Positions 32,556 through 44,736 of a DNA stretch of 64,000 nucleotides are shown piece by piece. Made by a program: the position numbers and the translations under genes. The stretch is taken from the NCBI GenBank assembly GCA_036365515.1, contig CM070873.1, positions 191,696,604 through 191,760,603 on the forward strand, in the 5' to 3' direction. Within the stretch, counting starts at the first letter, position 1, and every line of letters begins with the position of its first letter. The stretch comes from Torymus aiolomorphi (taxonomy: Eukaryota; Arthropoda; Insecta; Hymenoptera; Torymidae). The notes beneath the pieces are model-generated. The model searched no databases. It was not told where the DNA came from and worked only from the letters and a program-made list of their open reading frames with translations.

Positions 32556-32756
32556 ATGGGTATCAAACGTTACTGTTGTAACTGCGCCAACGGGGACAGA
32601 ACAGTTGGATGTTGTTCACACGTAGCTTCACTGATTTACTATTTGTCCCATGCCAGATATTTGTCAAAAATTGTTCAACCAGCACAATTTTTTACGAAAA
32701 TTTTCGCTTCTGAAGAACTCAGTCCTGTGATCAATGAAGACAGTGATGAAGATTAG
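32556..32756 (+). pseudogene. SWIM-like zinc segment of the DDE transposase
   Basis: 66 residues with YCCNCANGDRTVGCCSHVAS followed by LIYYLSHARY and an acidic end (EDSDED). The CxC...CxH pattern resembles the SWIM-like cluster that follows the catalytic domain in some DDE_Tnp_4/ISL2EU-related proteins. It lies some 240 bp downstream of the catalytic part, in a shifted frame, with fragments such as DFLEMTLQDMQIFF between. Ends TAG 32754-32756. Confidence 0.6.
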
Positions 32757-34309
32757 ACTGATTTTGAAAAATTACCAATTCTCACATCATAATTTACGAA
32801 TAAAATAAAATAAACTAAGTATCGTTTCTCTATTAAATACTGTAAATTATTAAAATAAAATGATAACTTGTCTTTGTGAATACCGAATAATAGAGTTTCC
32901 ATTAATTGCATTTCTAATCAGATTTAATATTTTACACTAATTATTACATCACTATAAAAAAATTAACAAGATTTTTGTAGATAAACTTAAAGAGAAACTG
33001 AAATTCATTTTTTATTCTATCTGCGATGAAATATATATTAAACTAAACATCTTTATAGATAAGAAAAATGTGTGTTCACGTTATAAAACCAAGTAATCGC
33101 AGTAAATTGCCTAAAACATGATTTTTTCACGATTTCCAGGTTAACCTTATTCGTTGTATCGCATATTGAACTATCGGGGCGTGTCTTCATTAATATTTTG
33201 TAGCATTTATTGATGGCAAAGATCAAACCGAATATCTTTTTAGACGGAAATGATGACTGTTTATTTTATAGAGCCGAAAAATGACCGTAAATTCACTAGA
33301 ATATCGTGTTATCGCGATTTCTGGGCCATAATTATCGGTTATATCGTATCTTAAACTTCCGAGGCATCTCATTATTCATTTTTGAATGTATATATATATC
33401 ACTAGAAAAAGTCAAAATAGATGTCTTTACAGCCAAAAAAGTCGAAGTACCTTTTAAGGCCCAAAAATGATTGAAAATTTGCTAGAATATGGTGTTTTCG
33501 CGTCTTATGGACCGGAATTATTCGTTTTCTGTCATACTAAATTATTAGACCAGCTCCCAATATTTTTTTATCATAACTGTCAATGAAATATAATTAAGTA
33601 AATAATTTTTTTAGTGAAAATAAATAACTGTGACTGTTTGAGAATGCCATAATATAATGAGGACATGCTGTGGGTGTTTGAAATAATGGTTGAGTCGCAC
33701 ACAATTAAACAGTATAAATTTTCACTATATTCTCTTAAAAGTTACAATTAAACTTTAAAAAATATAATCAAGTAAAGAATTTTTTTAGTGAAAATAAGTA
33801 ACTGTGACCTTTTTAAAGTTCAATAAAAGCCTAAAAATGGCGAAAAATGGCTAAGAAAGGGGTTTTTTCGATTTTTGAGGGTGGGGCACCACTTGATTCA
33901 TTTGTTCTCCCAATGGAGGTGTTAAAACATATCAGTACATCATTTCCAGGAAAAATTGGAACTGCATGCCCGAGGGGTCCTAGATATAACAATTTTCGAC
34001 CTTTATCAATTTTTTAAGTTTAAAACTTTTATTAATTTTTTATGAACTTAAAGGGTCCTAAAAAAATTCAAGAAAATTTTCTTACACATAATATATACAC
34101 TCAAATTTTTCAAGATTTTATCATATAAACAGTGGCGAGAAAAAAATAATGTCTTAAAAATCGCGTTTTTTGTCGTTACTGAGTGGGGAGGCGGCAGCCA
34201 GGAGTAGGGAGTGACCAAACATCCTTTTTTGATGTACCTTTTAGTATTTACAGTCAATTTTAAGATCTAGGATGGGTGCTATTTCGCCTGTCTTATCCCT
34301 GGATATCCT
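32757..34309. repeat. AT-rich region with degenerate about 185-bp tandem repeats
   Basis: A motif like CTAGAATATNGTGTTNTCGCG followed by a GGNCC-type stretch recurs near 33118, 33297 and 33482, with a weaker copy near 33850. Between them are AT-rich spacers. No coding frame. Confidence 0.5.
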
Positions 34310-34475
34310 TTATAATACAGCCCTTGCGTGGAAGTCACGTGTCACAAACATTTTCTTTTTAGAAAGCGTTTTTTGTAAATCACAAACACTTGTAATGCAG
34401 CACCTGTATTATTATTAATATTTAGAAAAGAAAGTTGTACGGAGGAAAAACGGCAAAAACTATGATAGGATAACC
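34310..34475. repeat. Left inverted repeat around the Penelope-like element
   Basis: About 150 bp matching the reverse complement of 39397-39545 (CACAAACACTTGTAATGCAG here against CTGCATTACAAGTGTTTGTG there). The pair encloses the split Penelope-like RT. Confidence 0.75.
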
Positions 34476-34578
34476 AAGAGACCGACTTACATGTTATTCA
34501 TGAGTACTTCAGTCATGATTTATGAAAGTTATGAATGGATTATTTGGAATGGATTTTTTTCTATTGCACCGCTAGTTC

Positions 34579-34697
34579 TGCCATACAAAGTAAAAACACC
34601 TATAAGTCCATTCTTTTTAGTTTGGAGAAAATGAACAAAACGGGTCGTGTTCCGAAACAGCAAGAATAGACTTATAGGTGTTTTTACTTTGTATGGT
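34579..34697. mobile_element. Small palindromic MITE, copy 1
   Basis: Inverted ends TGCCATACAAAGTAAAAACA and CTTATAGGTGTTTTTACTTTGTATGG. Unit about 119 bp with ATGAACAAAACGGGTCGTG in the middle. Confidence 0.75.
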
Positions 34698-34715
34698 AGT
34701 ATAGCTATACCGTAT

Positions 34716-34833
34716 TGCCGTACAAAGTAAAAACATCTATAAGTCTATTCTTTTTTGTTTAGAAACAATGAGCAAAATGTCTCGTGTTCCGAAACAACAA
34801 GAATGGACTTATGGTGTTTTACTTTGTACGGCA
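34716..34833. mobile_element. Small palindromic MITE, copy 2 (tandem)
   Basis: Same family as copy 1, starting TGCCGTACAAAGTAAAAACA and ending ACTTTGTACGGCA, with a related middle (ATGAGCAAAATGTCTCGTG). The two copies lie 18 bp apart in the same orientation. Confidence 0.75.
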
Positions 34834-35262
34834 GAGTAATCTTAATTATGGAACGCAAGCAGCTTGCGAGAGCAATAACTTTTGATTGTACGAGCATTGG
34901 ATCTGAACCATGCCAAACTGTGGAGAGAAGGCACTGAACTGCAGATATAAACACAAGACGCAGCCTACGACTATGATAAACACTAAGAGCACGTTGATAC
35001 AGAGTGATCAGGTTAATAATTTGGATATCTTCGTTTTATACAAACTGAAATCATATCAGTATTACCGCGAAAAAATCTTTTATTCAACTGTTTAAAGTCC
35101 TTCACTCGATACGAAAAATTTACTGTGATATAGAGTTTTTATCTCAATGTAAAAAGATTGTTAATACCACCAAAGGGTATAGTCACAATAATTTAGATAG
35201 TAATGTTTCAAAACACAAACTTACAAGTTTAATGAATCCAGTCACGAGCAAATTGCTCAAAA

Positions 35263-36191
35263 TTGGAAATCACTGATTTTTATTCAAAGATTAGTAGACT
35301 GCAAAAGATAAAGAATGATTTGGTCGTTATGACTAAGAAATTTACTAACTTAAAAATAGTCAAAGCTATTATTAGACATTATAAGAATTCTCTCAGCCTT
35401 ATTAAACTCCAACAGCAAAGCGTACATAAAAAAAATCTTCTAAACTTTTTTATGTCGAATACAATTATGATTATAATTACGATAATTTTCAATTGAGTTC
35501 GGTTGACGAAAGTACACAGAGCAATTTTCAAGTTTTAACAACGTGTGATATTAGTGATCATAGCTGTGATAATAGTGATCATAGCTGTGATAATAGTGAT
35601 AATATTAATGATAATATTAAGAATGACAAATGGTTTCTGAATCTCACGGAATATTACATTCCACAACATGTACAGGATATTGAAAAGCTAGGACAGAATT
35701 TCAATTTTAAATGTAAGCCGAGACAGAGTAGGTATTTTTAAATTCTTAAAAACTTGAATTATTATATTAAAGACGCGTCTGATAAATCCAATAAATTAGG
35801 TGGTGAGTTAGTCAATTGTGTAAATTATTTGCAAAAAAGAAATTATATTTATCGCACTCCGATGCAGTAATTATGAGTAAAATTTTGGCAACTAATAAAT
35901 TTGTCAAGGAAAATAAAAATATTTTATTTACTAAAGCGGGTAAGGGAAATGCTACGATCGCGATTAACAGGGAAAATTGCAATAAGAGTCCTTGGTCTTC
36001 TCTCAGATGATAAATATTACAAACAACTATCAAAAAGTCCTCTTAACACACTAAAAAAGTCAGTTGATTTATTAACAAAAAAGATTAATCTTGGTATTTG
36101 TGACTTTGATTCTAGCTTTGACATTTTAAGAAAAAATTATTTTGCTTGTGCTTATGGGTTAATAACGATTCAACAGTTAATTCGCTTATAA
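35263..36191 (+). pseudogene. Penelope-like element Pol, N-terminal half
   Basis: Fragments in different frames read in order as the N-terminal region of Penelope-like RTs: KWFLNLTEYYIPQHVQDIEK (35620 region), FVKENKNILFTKAGKGNATI (35901 region), then DDKYYKQLSKSPLNTLKKSV and a segment ending CAYGL (about 36150), which is normally just before LPKIHK. The coding signal breaks near 36155 and resumes with RT motif A near 38750. Multiple frameshifts. Confidence 0.75.
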
Positions 36192-38740
36192 AGAGTACCC
36201 CCCCCCCCCACACACACACTTACATAGGTAAAATACCACCGTTCCTGGAAATCCAAAATATTTTGGTAGCAATTAAGGCATGCAAAATGATGACCTCTCA
36301 AGGTATTTTCAGCTCCCCCCTCCTTTCCCCTCTCCACACCGTCAAAAAAACCGCTGCCAATTCATTGGCAAGATGCTTCCTCAAACTAATTTATCGATTC
36401 CATTTTTTAAATTTAAAAAACAAAAGTAAATTTTTTACAACAAAACTTTATTAATAAATAAAACTGTTTTTTTTTGTGGTTCTTTGTTGTTTGTTAAACA
36501 ATTTGACTGAATATAAAAAATATCTTTTTTGTTTTTTCATTTATGTATCCTATACAAACAATTAGTTATTGTTATAACAAATTTTAAAGAAATACATTAG
36601 TTTGAGAAAGAAAAGTATGTATTGGCAATAATCTAATAAATATTTGTTTTGAAACAGGTATTTAACTACTATCCTGCTCGACTTAGTGGTTTAAAGTTAA
36701 TCCATCATTATAACAATCATACAAATATAATAACTAAGTTATACTTCATAACAAAGACAATGACTCGTTTTGAAATTTAACAGAGTAGTAGTTTTTTTCA
36801 TATTTAAGAATCGATATTTTTATGAAATATTTTTATGAAATTTTTACGAAATTCATATTTTGAAAATCAATTCTTATCGTTGCCCTAGTACACGTTGCCG
36901 CGGGACTCAATCTGAAATTACTTTCTCGGGGATATGCCCTAGTACACAATAATTATTTTATTTATATATGATATACAAATTAAATAGAACTATTGCATAT
37001 TTTCTCTAAAATTTTATATTTGTGTTTTGGGGCTAATTTGGAATAAGTAAAAAAAGTTTTACTAACATAACCTCTTGAAATTTTAACACAATGTTGTACT
37101 CGATAAGTGTAATAAGTGGTAAAAATTTTGAGTCAATCGAATATTCTTTTTAAAAATGCAAATATAAGAAATTTATAAAAAAATTTTTACCTCAAATATC
37201 TTTGGTCACAACAGTCAGATTTTTTTCGGCAAAGAACTGAATCCTTAGATATAAAAAAGCTAATTCTTTGCCAAATTTCAAAACGATTCATTGACTTTTA
37301 CTCCTGATATCGTTAACGAATGAAAGCGCACTTGTTTTCAAAAATAATGTTTTTCTCGGAAACAAATCAACATAACCTCTTCAAATTTTAACACAATATT
37401 GTACTCGATAAGTGTAATAAGTGGTAAAAATTTTGAGTGGAAAAATGAAAAAATTTTTGAGATATTAATTAAAGAAATATAAACCATATTTTCATTAATA
37501 ACTAATGACAGGCTAGAGATAATTTAAATTTAAAAAAAAGAAATTGTCGGTTATTTAAAGACCTTTTAATAAAAATTTAGTTTATTAAGTAATACTGGCT
37601 GAAACAAATTAAAAAATCAAAAAAACGAAAAATTCAAAATTGTTTTTTGGTTATAAAAAAAAAATCGGTAAAATCAAAAAGTAGGTTATGCTCCCTCTAT
37701 TCTCCTCCGAATCGAAGAGAATAAGCCTTTTACGATGTAAATCGGTCGATCGGTTCAAAAGTTATCGCCTGTACACGCACGCACGCAGCACGCACGCACG
37801 CACACACACGTACGCACGCACGCACACACGCACGCACGAAAATTTTTTTTATCAAAAACAACGAATTTTAGCGCCAAAAGTCTTATAACATGTTTTTGAA
37901 CATTTTTTGTTTCAAAAATTTTTTTCACCGTTACAAAGCTTCCTCTTTGAGGGAGCAAAACTGATTTTTTCATAAATAATTTTTTTAGCACAATAATTGC
38001 TTTGGAAAAATCCGAAAAAAGACAAGCTACATAAAAATACACATCTTCTCAAATTTTTTCATGACTTTAGAACCGCAAAAAGTGACTTAAAAAAAATTTT
38101 TTTTAATTAAAATGGCTCTACAATTGAGCCATATTGAGGTACAGGCGTAAAATTTTGTGAAAAATGAATATTTGTACTGTTTATGTGCCTGAATTTTTCA
38201 GATTTTTTCGAGTGGTGGGCCATACTTAAAATGGCAAAAAACAGCTTTTTTTTATTTTTAGTTATTTTTGGCTTTTGTCGCATCACCAAAGATATAACTA
38301 TCTTTAATACTAACGTATTCTACGAAAAAAATTGATAAAAAACATATATAATACTTGCGGCCAATATTTTTTGGCTATTGAATGGAAAATAACAACGGTA
38401 TATTATCGAATACGATCGAATAATAAAATACAAAAAAGCATATCCTTCTCAATTTTTTAAGCTTCTTTTAACTATAGAGAATCTTAATTATTGATACTTA
38501 GCATTGTATACTGCATTATCTCAAATATCTTTGATTTTTTGAAAAAATTAAATTTTTTCCTAACTTAAAATTTCGATAGGACTCCATGGTACCGAAAGAA
38601 TTAAAAAAAAAGGTAGATGAATAATAAGGTATTTCGTATTACAATCTTAAAAGATTTCGTGAGTAACATATACGAAGTCTCAGTAATTAATAATAAATCT
38701 TTTCACGCAGTTACTTTCGATTCGATAATCTTCACTTAAA
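36192..38740. other. Inserted non-coding DNA inside the Penelope-like gene
   Basis: About 2.5 kb of AT-rich sequence separates the two RT halves. It starts with a C9 plus CA run (36199-36222) and has CA/CG-rich repeats at 37772-37840. The stretches near 37075-37140 and 37375-37440 share TTTTAACACAATRTTGTACT, a direct repeat of about 300 bp period. No coding frame supported. Confidence 0.6.
36881..36933 (+). repeat. Scrap related to the Gypsy-like LTR
   Basis: TGCCCTAGTACACGTTGCCG and the following bases to GGGGAT align with TGCCCTAGAACACGGTGCCG near the start of the LTRs at 22387 and 28000, with several differences. A diverged fragment. Confidence 0.5.
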
Positions 38741-38745
38741 TATAG

Positions 38746-39442
38746 TTATGAATTGTTAAATACATTTTCAAAAATCAATGTTCCAGATGATTGTAGATTA
38801 GTTTCCTTTGATGTTGTATCATTATTTACGAACATAAATGTTGATTTAGTGCTGATGGAGATCAGACGTAAATACAGAATTAATTTAAGTCTACAACAGT
38901 TTCTTGATGGTATTATCTTCCTCATGTGTTCTATATATTTCAAATTTGACACCAAGTACTTTAAATGGTGCCCCTATGTGTTGTTCTAGCCCATGGTTTG
39001 GCGAGCTGGCTCTTGAATGTTTCGAACTCTTAGTGTACTTAAAAATCGTGTTGTGTTCTATAAACATTACGTTGATGATTATATATTGATTATTAAGGAA
39101 AAAGATATTGACCGATGTTTATGCGAATTTAATGAATACAATGAACATTTGAAATTCACAATAGAAAACGATGAGAACAAATCTATTAATTATTTAGAAA
39201 TGTCTCTAATAAGAGAAGGTAATAAAATTATTTCAAATTGGTACCGAAAAAGTACATACTCTGAAAGATTTGTTCACTTTGACTCTCATCATCCTTTACC
39301 ACAAAAAAGAGCGATTGTTTATGTTTTGGTTGATAAAGATATTAATTTATCACACAGTCAATTTCATGGACAAAATTTAAACATCGTAAGGCAATTGCTT
39401 ATGCCGTTTTTCCTCCGTACAACTCTATTTCCTAAGTATTAA
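38746..39442 (+). pseudogene. Penelope-like reverse transcriptase, C-terminal half
   Basis: RT motif A reads LVSFDVVSLFTNINVDLVLM in the 38753 frame. The region of motif B (PMGSPLSP-type) is broken by a frameshift near 38980-39020. In the 39017 frame motif C is HYVDDYILII, followed by KSINYLEMSLI and WYRKSTYSERFVHF, strongly Penelope-like. After LSHSQFHGQNLNIVRQLL the sequence leaves the family and enters the inverted repeat at 39397. No GIY-YIG endonuclease follows, so the C-terminus is truncated. Stop TAA 39440-39442. Confidence 0.85.
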
Positions 39443-39545
39443 TAATAATACAGGTACTGCATTACAAGTGTTTGTGATTTACAAAAAACGATTTGTAAAA
39501 AGAAAATGTTTGTGACACGTGACGTCCAAGCAAGGGCTGTACTGC
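39397..39545. repeat. Right inverted repeat around the Penelope-like element
   Basis: Reverse-complement partner of 34310-34475. It includes the last about 15 codons of the open RT frame, so those codons are repeat sequence, not Penelope coding. An inverted copy of the 3' end placed upstream is a known Penelope arrangement. Confidence 0.75.
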
Positions 39546-40659
39546 TAATTTATATAATACTTAGAATAGTAAGAAAAAATTCTTTTGTTTAATTTGACAG
39601 TGTCTAAATTATCGTAATTTCTGCTATGTTTAATGTTCTTGTATGTTCATTGCTATTTAGTCTTGAAATGGGAAGACAATTACGTCGGTATATAAATAAA
39701 CTCATGGTGTACAAACAATTTTTTTTCCATTGCACCTATAGTAATCTTAATTATATCTTCAAGATTGCAGAAACTGTTACACTCAAATACGAATATATTA
39801 TATTTTTATAAAAACTGTAACGCAATCATGAAAAATTATTTGTTTTCTATAATGACCATAAATTGACTATTTTGATTGTATTTAAGCGTTTTTAATCATT
39901 GGTTCCCGTTTAACTTACTCGAAATTGTTTTACGCAAAAACATTTATCACGAAAAAGTTTTTTGTTTTGTTGAGACTTGTGTACAACTTTTGTATGCAAT
40001 TTTTCTGTGTAATGTCAAATACTGTTTCATAATAAGCGGAAATCGACTATTTCAGGTACATTTAGGCGTTAAAAATCGTTTTTATTGCTTTAACTCATCA
40101 GGAATTGATTGTACAAAAAAATGTTTAATGGGAAAGGTTACTTTACACACATTTTTAATATTTCACAACATGTATGCGAACAAGTAAACTTTACGCTCAG
40201 AAATTGGTCCTTTACACACGCACTTTACGCACACTCGGGAAAAAAGTTTTGTTTTAATATTATCTTTATATAGATAATATTAAGACGAGCGATTAATGAT
40301 CTTACTATTATTAATCTTTATTAATGAAGACCTTACTTCTTAATCATTGTTATTAATGAATCAATATAAAAGTTTATTCATAATTATTGATTATTTTAGA
40401 ACCAAATACCGTTTACAAATATGATGAAGTACCAAAATGACACTGTTACTTCTCTTAATAGTTGTTATTACTATTATTGTAATTCAATACAATTATACTT
40501 ATGACTCAATGTTGATGATTCAAATAGTACGCAATAATAACTGATAATTAAATTTTATAAATATGAAAATAAAACTTAATTTATGAACCGTTTTATTTTC
40601 AATCATGTAGTGATGGTAAAATAATAGCTTTAGGTTCGTATTATCTTGTTATTTTCTAG
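39546..40659. other. AT-rich sequence; nothing coding supported
   Basis: Several short frames (39626-39811, 39876-40187) have no recognisable content and low-complexity composition. A pyrimidine tract (ATCTTGTTATTTTCTAG) closes the region and could be an intron end. Confidence 0.5.
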
Positions 40660-41098
40660 TGATTCCTTTATTCAAGCTCAACAACAATTAGCCCAGTGGA
40701 CGAGTGAAGAGAAAGTACAGCATCGTGCGCTGACACATCCAATATCCCAAACTTCAATATCTGTGTCCTGTGTGACGTTACATCAACAGCAGACCGAGAC
40801 GAACCAATTACCAATGAAACAACGTGGTTTTTATTCTGCTCTGCCTCATGCCGAAAACATTAGTTTTGTTAATGAGGTAATAGACGTTCAACCACAACAA
40901 CAAGAATATCTTTCAAGGATTCCTGAGAATGATGTAAATCACTCGCCTAATACGAAGAAATGTCCGCTAGACGAACATTTTAGTCTAGACTGTAATATAA
41001 ATAACGGTTTCCTCAAAGGAATAAATATAAACAATATTAGTGATAAAGAAAATACTGCCCTACTCATACATTCTCATTTTCCCGAGTACAAGCATTGA
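40660..41098 (+). CDS. Possible terminal exon of a host gene (unidentified)
   Basis: A 146-codon open segment follows a good splice acceptor (TTGTTATTTTCTAG, AG at 40658-40659). It encodes a Gln/Ser/Asn-rich, low-hydrophobic protein end: SFIQAQQQLAQWTSEEKVQH, later VQPQQQEYLSRIPEN, ending HSHFPEYKH with TGA at 41096-41098. Its codon use is more balanced than the AT-rich flanks, and it has no transposon motif. I do not recognise the family; poly-Q tails of transcription regulators look like this. Upstream exons are not identified here. It could also be a chance frame. Confidence 0.4.
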
Positions 41099-42690
41099 TA
41101 ATTATTAATGATTAATGACAAATAGTGTCCAAGAAAAAAATAGTGGTGTGATTTAATCTCGAACTCGCATTTTATACTGAGTAGTGTAAATAACAGTGAA
41201 CTATAATTATATCTGATATAAAATTGTAATGAATTTGAATCAACTATAAGAAATCTAATTACAAATAATAATAGTAAACTTATTAATCATACTAATCTTA
41301 GTAATTTATTTACGTGATAATAATAAGTAAATATTTTCCTGACACTAAATAATATTTTTTATGTCATACAATATAATGTGATTTATTTTTTAATATCCAG
41401 TTTGTTAAGAATTTTGTTCTGAGTTTTTTATAATGTTTATAAAGTATAAAAAAATATAATTGTTTTTATCTTTCTTTTTTATCTTTGATGAATATCGACG
41501 GTATACTCTCAATGAATCATATATAAAAACAAAGGTTACTAAAAAATACAAAAAGTCTTGCAAAAATTACCATACTTTACAGGAAATTTTGCAATTTTGT
41601 ATAGTTAATTTTATTTTACAATTATTAAAATTTATTATTAAATATGGTAATATTTTGCATTTCTATTGTCTGTGGTAACTTTACAAGATACTATCGTAAT
41701 TTTTGCAAAACTTCTTTACTAAACTTTTTGATCACTGTACAATGCTGCCTCACAAAAAAATAATAAAAAGGTATCATGTTTAAAAACAACACATCGGAAT
41801 TAAATTTCTACACACGTTAGTTTCTAAAATTATAATCCTCTATTTAATTCAGAATCGAATCTTTTTAGTTTTTTACGTTTTAGTTTTCAACCAGCCTCCT
41901 CGTCACGTCATCATTATTCACCGTACATGAACTTTTGAATAGAGTATTTTTTATAAGGTTTGTTTAAGTTCTAATGGCCCTGCTGTCTATGAGTGGCTAA
42001 GCATTGCAAAAAAAACACTACATTATAGCTGAAACATTTTGAACCCCACAGTGAATTCCTGATCAGGATGAAAAACATTCAGATAAAAAGGGAATATATT
42101 TTCCATATATGTTATATCTAGTATAACATTAAAAAGCCAAAATGTTCGTTCGTCCATCTGTCAGTCCGTCCACCCGTCTTCTACCCAGTAGTTCATGTGT
42201 ATAAAGGGTTGAGTCAACGTTTAAAAACGGGTTAAGCAATGGGGTAAGTAATAAAAAATTAAATGAAGGTTTAAGTATCATGTTTAGTACTAGAATTATT
42301 ATTATTATGATATGATATCATTGTTTGTTTTTTTAAAAAAATTCCTCTCTGCGTTTATACTGAGTTGAGACTGTCATATTGCTTGCATTAAAATTTTTTA
42401 AAATTTCTTTAAACAATGTATATACTTTAGATATATTTATTAGAGATACTCTTTAGATATACTTTATTAAATTTATTTATAATAACCAATTATTCTTTGC
42501 GCTTCTTACTCGCTTTTGCGTGTAGTTGCTACAATTTTACTTTTTATTATTGAAATTCCTTATCATATCTAATTTTTATTTTTATTTTTAGATATACTTT
42601 ATTAAATATATTAACAATAACGAATTATTTTATGCGCAACTCACTCGGTTTTACGTGTAGTTGCTGCAATTTATAGCAATATATATACTA
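41099..42690. other. AT-rich sequence, possible 3' UTR and Helitron debris
   Basis: No coding content supported. An AATAAAAAG near 41759 could be a polyadenylation site. From about 42080 the CGTTCGTCCATCTGTCAGTC stretch resembles the pyrimidine-rich subterminal sequence of some Helentron-type elements. Confidence 0.4.
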
Positions 42691-42707
42691 GGGGGGCTGC
42701 GCCCCCC
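42691..42707. repeat. Helitron/Helentron-type terminal hairpin
   Basis: GGGGGGC-TGC-GCCCCCC, a 7-bp GC stem with a 3-base loop in very AT-rich DNA, preceded by ATATATACTA. Such hairpins mark the ends of Helentron/Helitron elements. The element it belonged to is not otherwise clear. Confidence 0.5.
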
Positions 42708-43346
42708 TCAACTTTGAAAAATAAGACCTTGAAGACTTTGAACCTATTTATTTTCAAGGTAGTGATTTTTTTGAATATATAAGAGTACATTTACGCTATC
42801 AATTTTGATTTAAAAATCTTTTGTTGTATTTTATTTTTATTAGTTTATGTATAAACTGAAACTTAAATAAATTTCGTATATCGATTTCATTTAGCTATTG
42901 ATTTAGATCTCTTATAATATCGTTTAAACAATTTCTCATTTATTTTATACTATTATTGCGTATATTTTATATTGTGAAATTTGTTTTTTGAAAATATAAG
43001 AGCATAATCACTTTAAAAATTTTGATTTAAAAATCTTTTCTTTGATTTTATTTGTATTTCTATATGGATCAAATCGAAACTTAATTAAATTTTATATACA
43101 ATTTTCATTTAGCTAATTATTAAAATCTCTTATCATTCAAATAATTTCTCCTTTATTTTATACTTTCATTGCGTAAATTTTATATTGAGAAATTTGGTTT
43201 TTGAATATATATGAACATATTTTTTAATAAATATATGCAATAAATATATATACATATTTACTTATATAACTAATTGTTTTTTTTAATTATCAAGAATTTC
43301 TTCCCAAACAATATTTTCAATTTCTAATGAATTTTCTAAATTATTT

Positions 43347-43348
<2 letters not shown>
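42708..43348. other. AT-rich stretch with an internal direct repeat
   Basis: The motifs TTTAAAAATCTTTTNTTTNATTTTATTT and the following CATTTAGCTA occur twice, about 225 bp apart (42810 and 43028). No genes. Confidence 0.5.

Positions 43349-43433
<85 letters not shown>
43349..43433. repeat. (TA)n microsatellite
   Basis: About 42 TA units, uninterrupted. Confidence 0.9.
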
Positions 43434-43436
<3 letters not shown>

Positions 43437-43494
43437 CTGGATTTCTACATCGTGGTAAAGCAACATATAATTGACCGTGTGAGAATATTGCCTT

Positions 43495-44535
43495 TTGATG
43501 CCCACACAGCATGTATTAATTCTGAAAGGATTCTGAAAGAATGCATGAAATAATTTTATTCTTTCAGAAATCATTCAGTGAAAGGATTCTGTAATAATGC
43601 TATGTCCGGGGTATTTTCCTTTCAGAATTAATTCAATGGAATAATTCAAAAATAATTTATAATATCATTGCAAAATTTATTCAATAGAAGATTTCTGAAA
43701 GGATTCATGGATTATTACCAAAAGGTTACTAAAAGATATTTCAAAATTATTTCCTGAAATAATTCTGAAAGGAAAATACCCCGGACATAGCATCATTACA
43801 GAATCCTTTCACTGAATGATTTCTGAAAGAATCTTTCAGAATCCTTTCAGAATTAATATCACATATTATTGCAGAATCCTTTCAATGAAAGATGTCTGAA
43901 AGGATTCAGGAATTAATTTTGTGAATTAATTCGAAAATATTATGAAAATATTACTAACAAGAAATTTGGAAGACGGATAAATCCCGTATTATTACAGAAT
44001 CCATCCAATGAAAGATGTCTCAAAGGATTCAGGAATTAATTTGTGAATTAATTCCTGAATCCTTTCAGACATCTTTCATTGAAAGGATTCTGTAATAATA
44101 CGTGATTTATACTGTTCGAAATTTCTTTTTAGTAATATTTCCATAATATTTTCGAATTAATTCACAAAATTAATTCCTGACTCCTTTCAGACATCTTTCA
44201 TTGAAGGATTCTGCAATAATACGTTATTTATACTCTTTGAAATTTCTTTTTAGTAATATTTCCATAATATTTTCGAATTAATTCACAAAATTAATTCCTG
44301 AATCCTTTCAATGAAAGATGTATGAAAGGATTCAGGAATTAATATTGTGAATTAATTCGAAAATATAATGGAAATATTACTAACAAAAAATTTCGAAGGT
44401 TATAAAATCATGTATTATTGCAGAATCCTTTCAATGAAAGATTTTTGGAAGGATTCAGGAATAAATATTGTGAATTAATTAGAAAATATTTAGTAAATAT
44501 TACTAACAATAAATTTCGAAGGGTATATATAATCC
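43495..44535. repeat. Cluster of interleaved inverted and direct repeats
   Basis: The motif ATCCTTTCANTGAAAGATNTCT and AATTAATTCNNAAAATATTANG recur at least six times in both orientations (about 43500, 43790, 43860, 44000, 44060, 44185, 44300, 44420). CCCCGGACATAGCATNATTA at 43780 is mirrored at 43595. It looks like several nested fold-back MITEs of one family. Confidence 0.65.
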
Positions 44536-44669
44536 CGTATTTGAAGGTACATTTTTATAATTTAGAATATTATTTAAATAATATTCTAACTATTTTTACA
44601 TATATTTACATTGTTAATAATTTTACACTATTTTATCGCAGAAAAAAACGCAGAAAAATTTTTTACATG

Positions 44670-44736
44670 ATGGAGATTCGAACCCGGGTCGCTTGGGTAC
44701 TACTCAAATACGCTATCCATTACGCTATCGCTCGCT
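44670..44736 (-). tRNA. tRNA-derived sequence (pseudogene or SINE head)
   Basis: On the minus strand GATAGCGTAATGGATAGCG resembles a pol III A box/D-arm, and GGGTTCGAATCTC is a near-consensus B box/T-loop. The T-stem and anticodon stem are poorly paired, so it is a degenerate tRNA or SINE head, not a working tRNA. An Arg-like D-arm is suggested but identity is uncertain. Confidence 0.4.

Noticed and set aside
43495..44535. CRISPR-like array
   Set aside because: Repeats occur in both orientations with irregular spacing and no uniform spacers; eukaryotic fold-back repeats explain them.
44670..44736. Functional tRNA gene
   Set aside because: A- and B-box-like sequences exist but the stems do not pair well; kept only as a tRNA-derived sequence.
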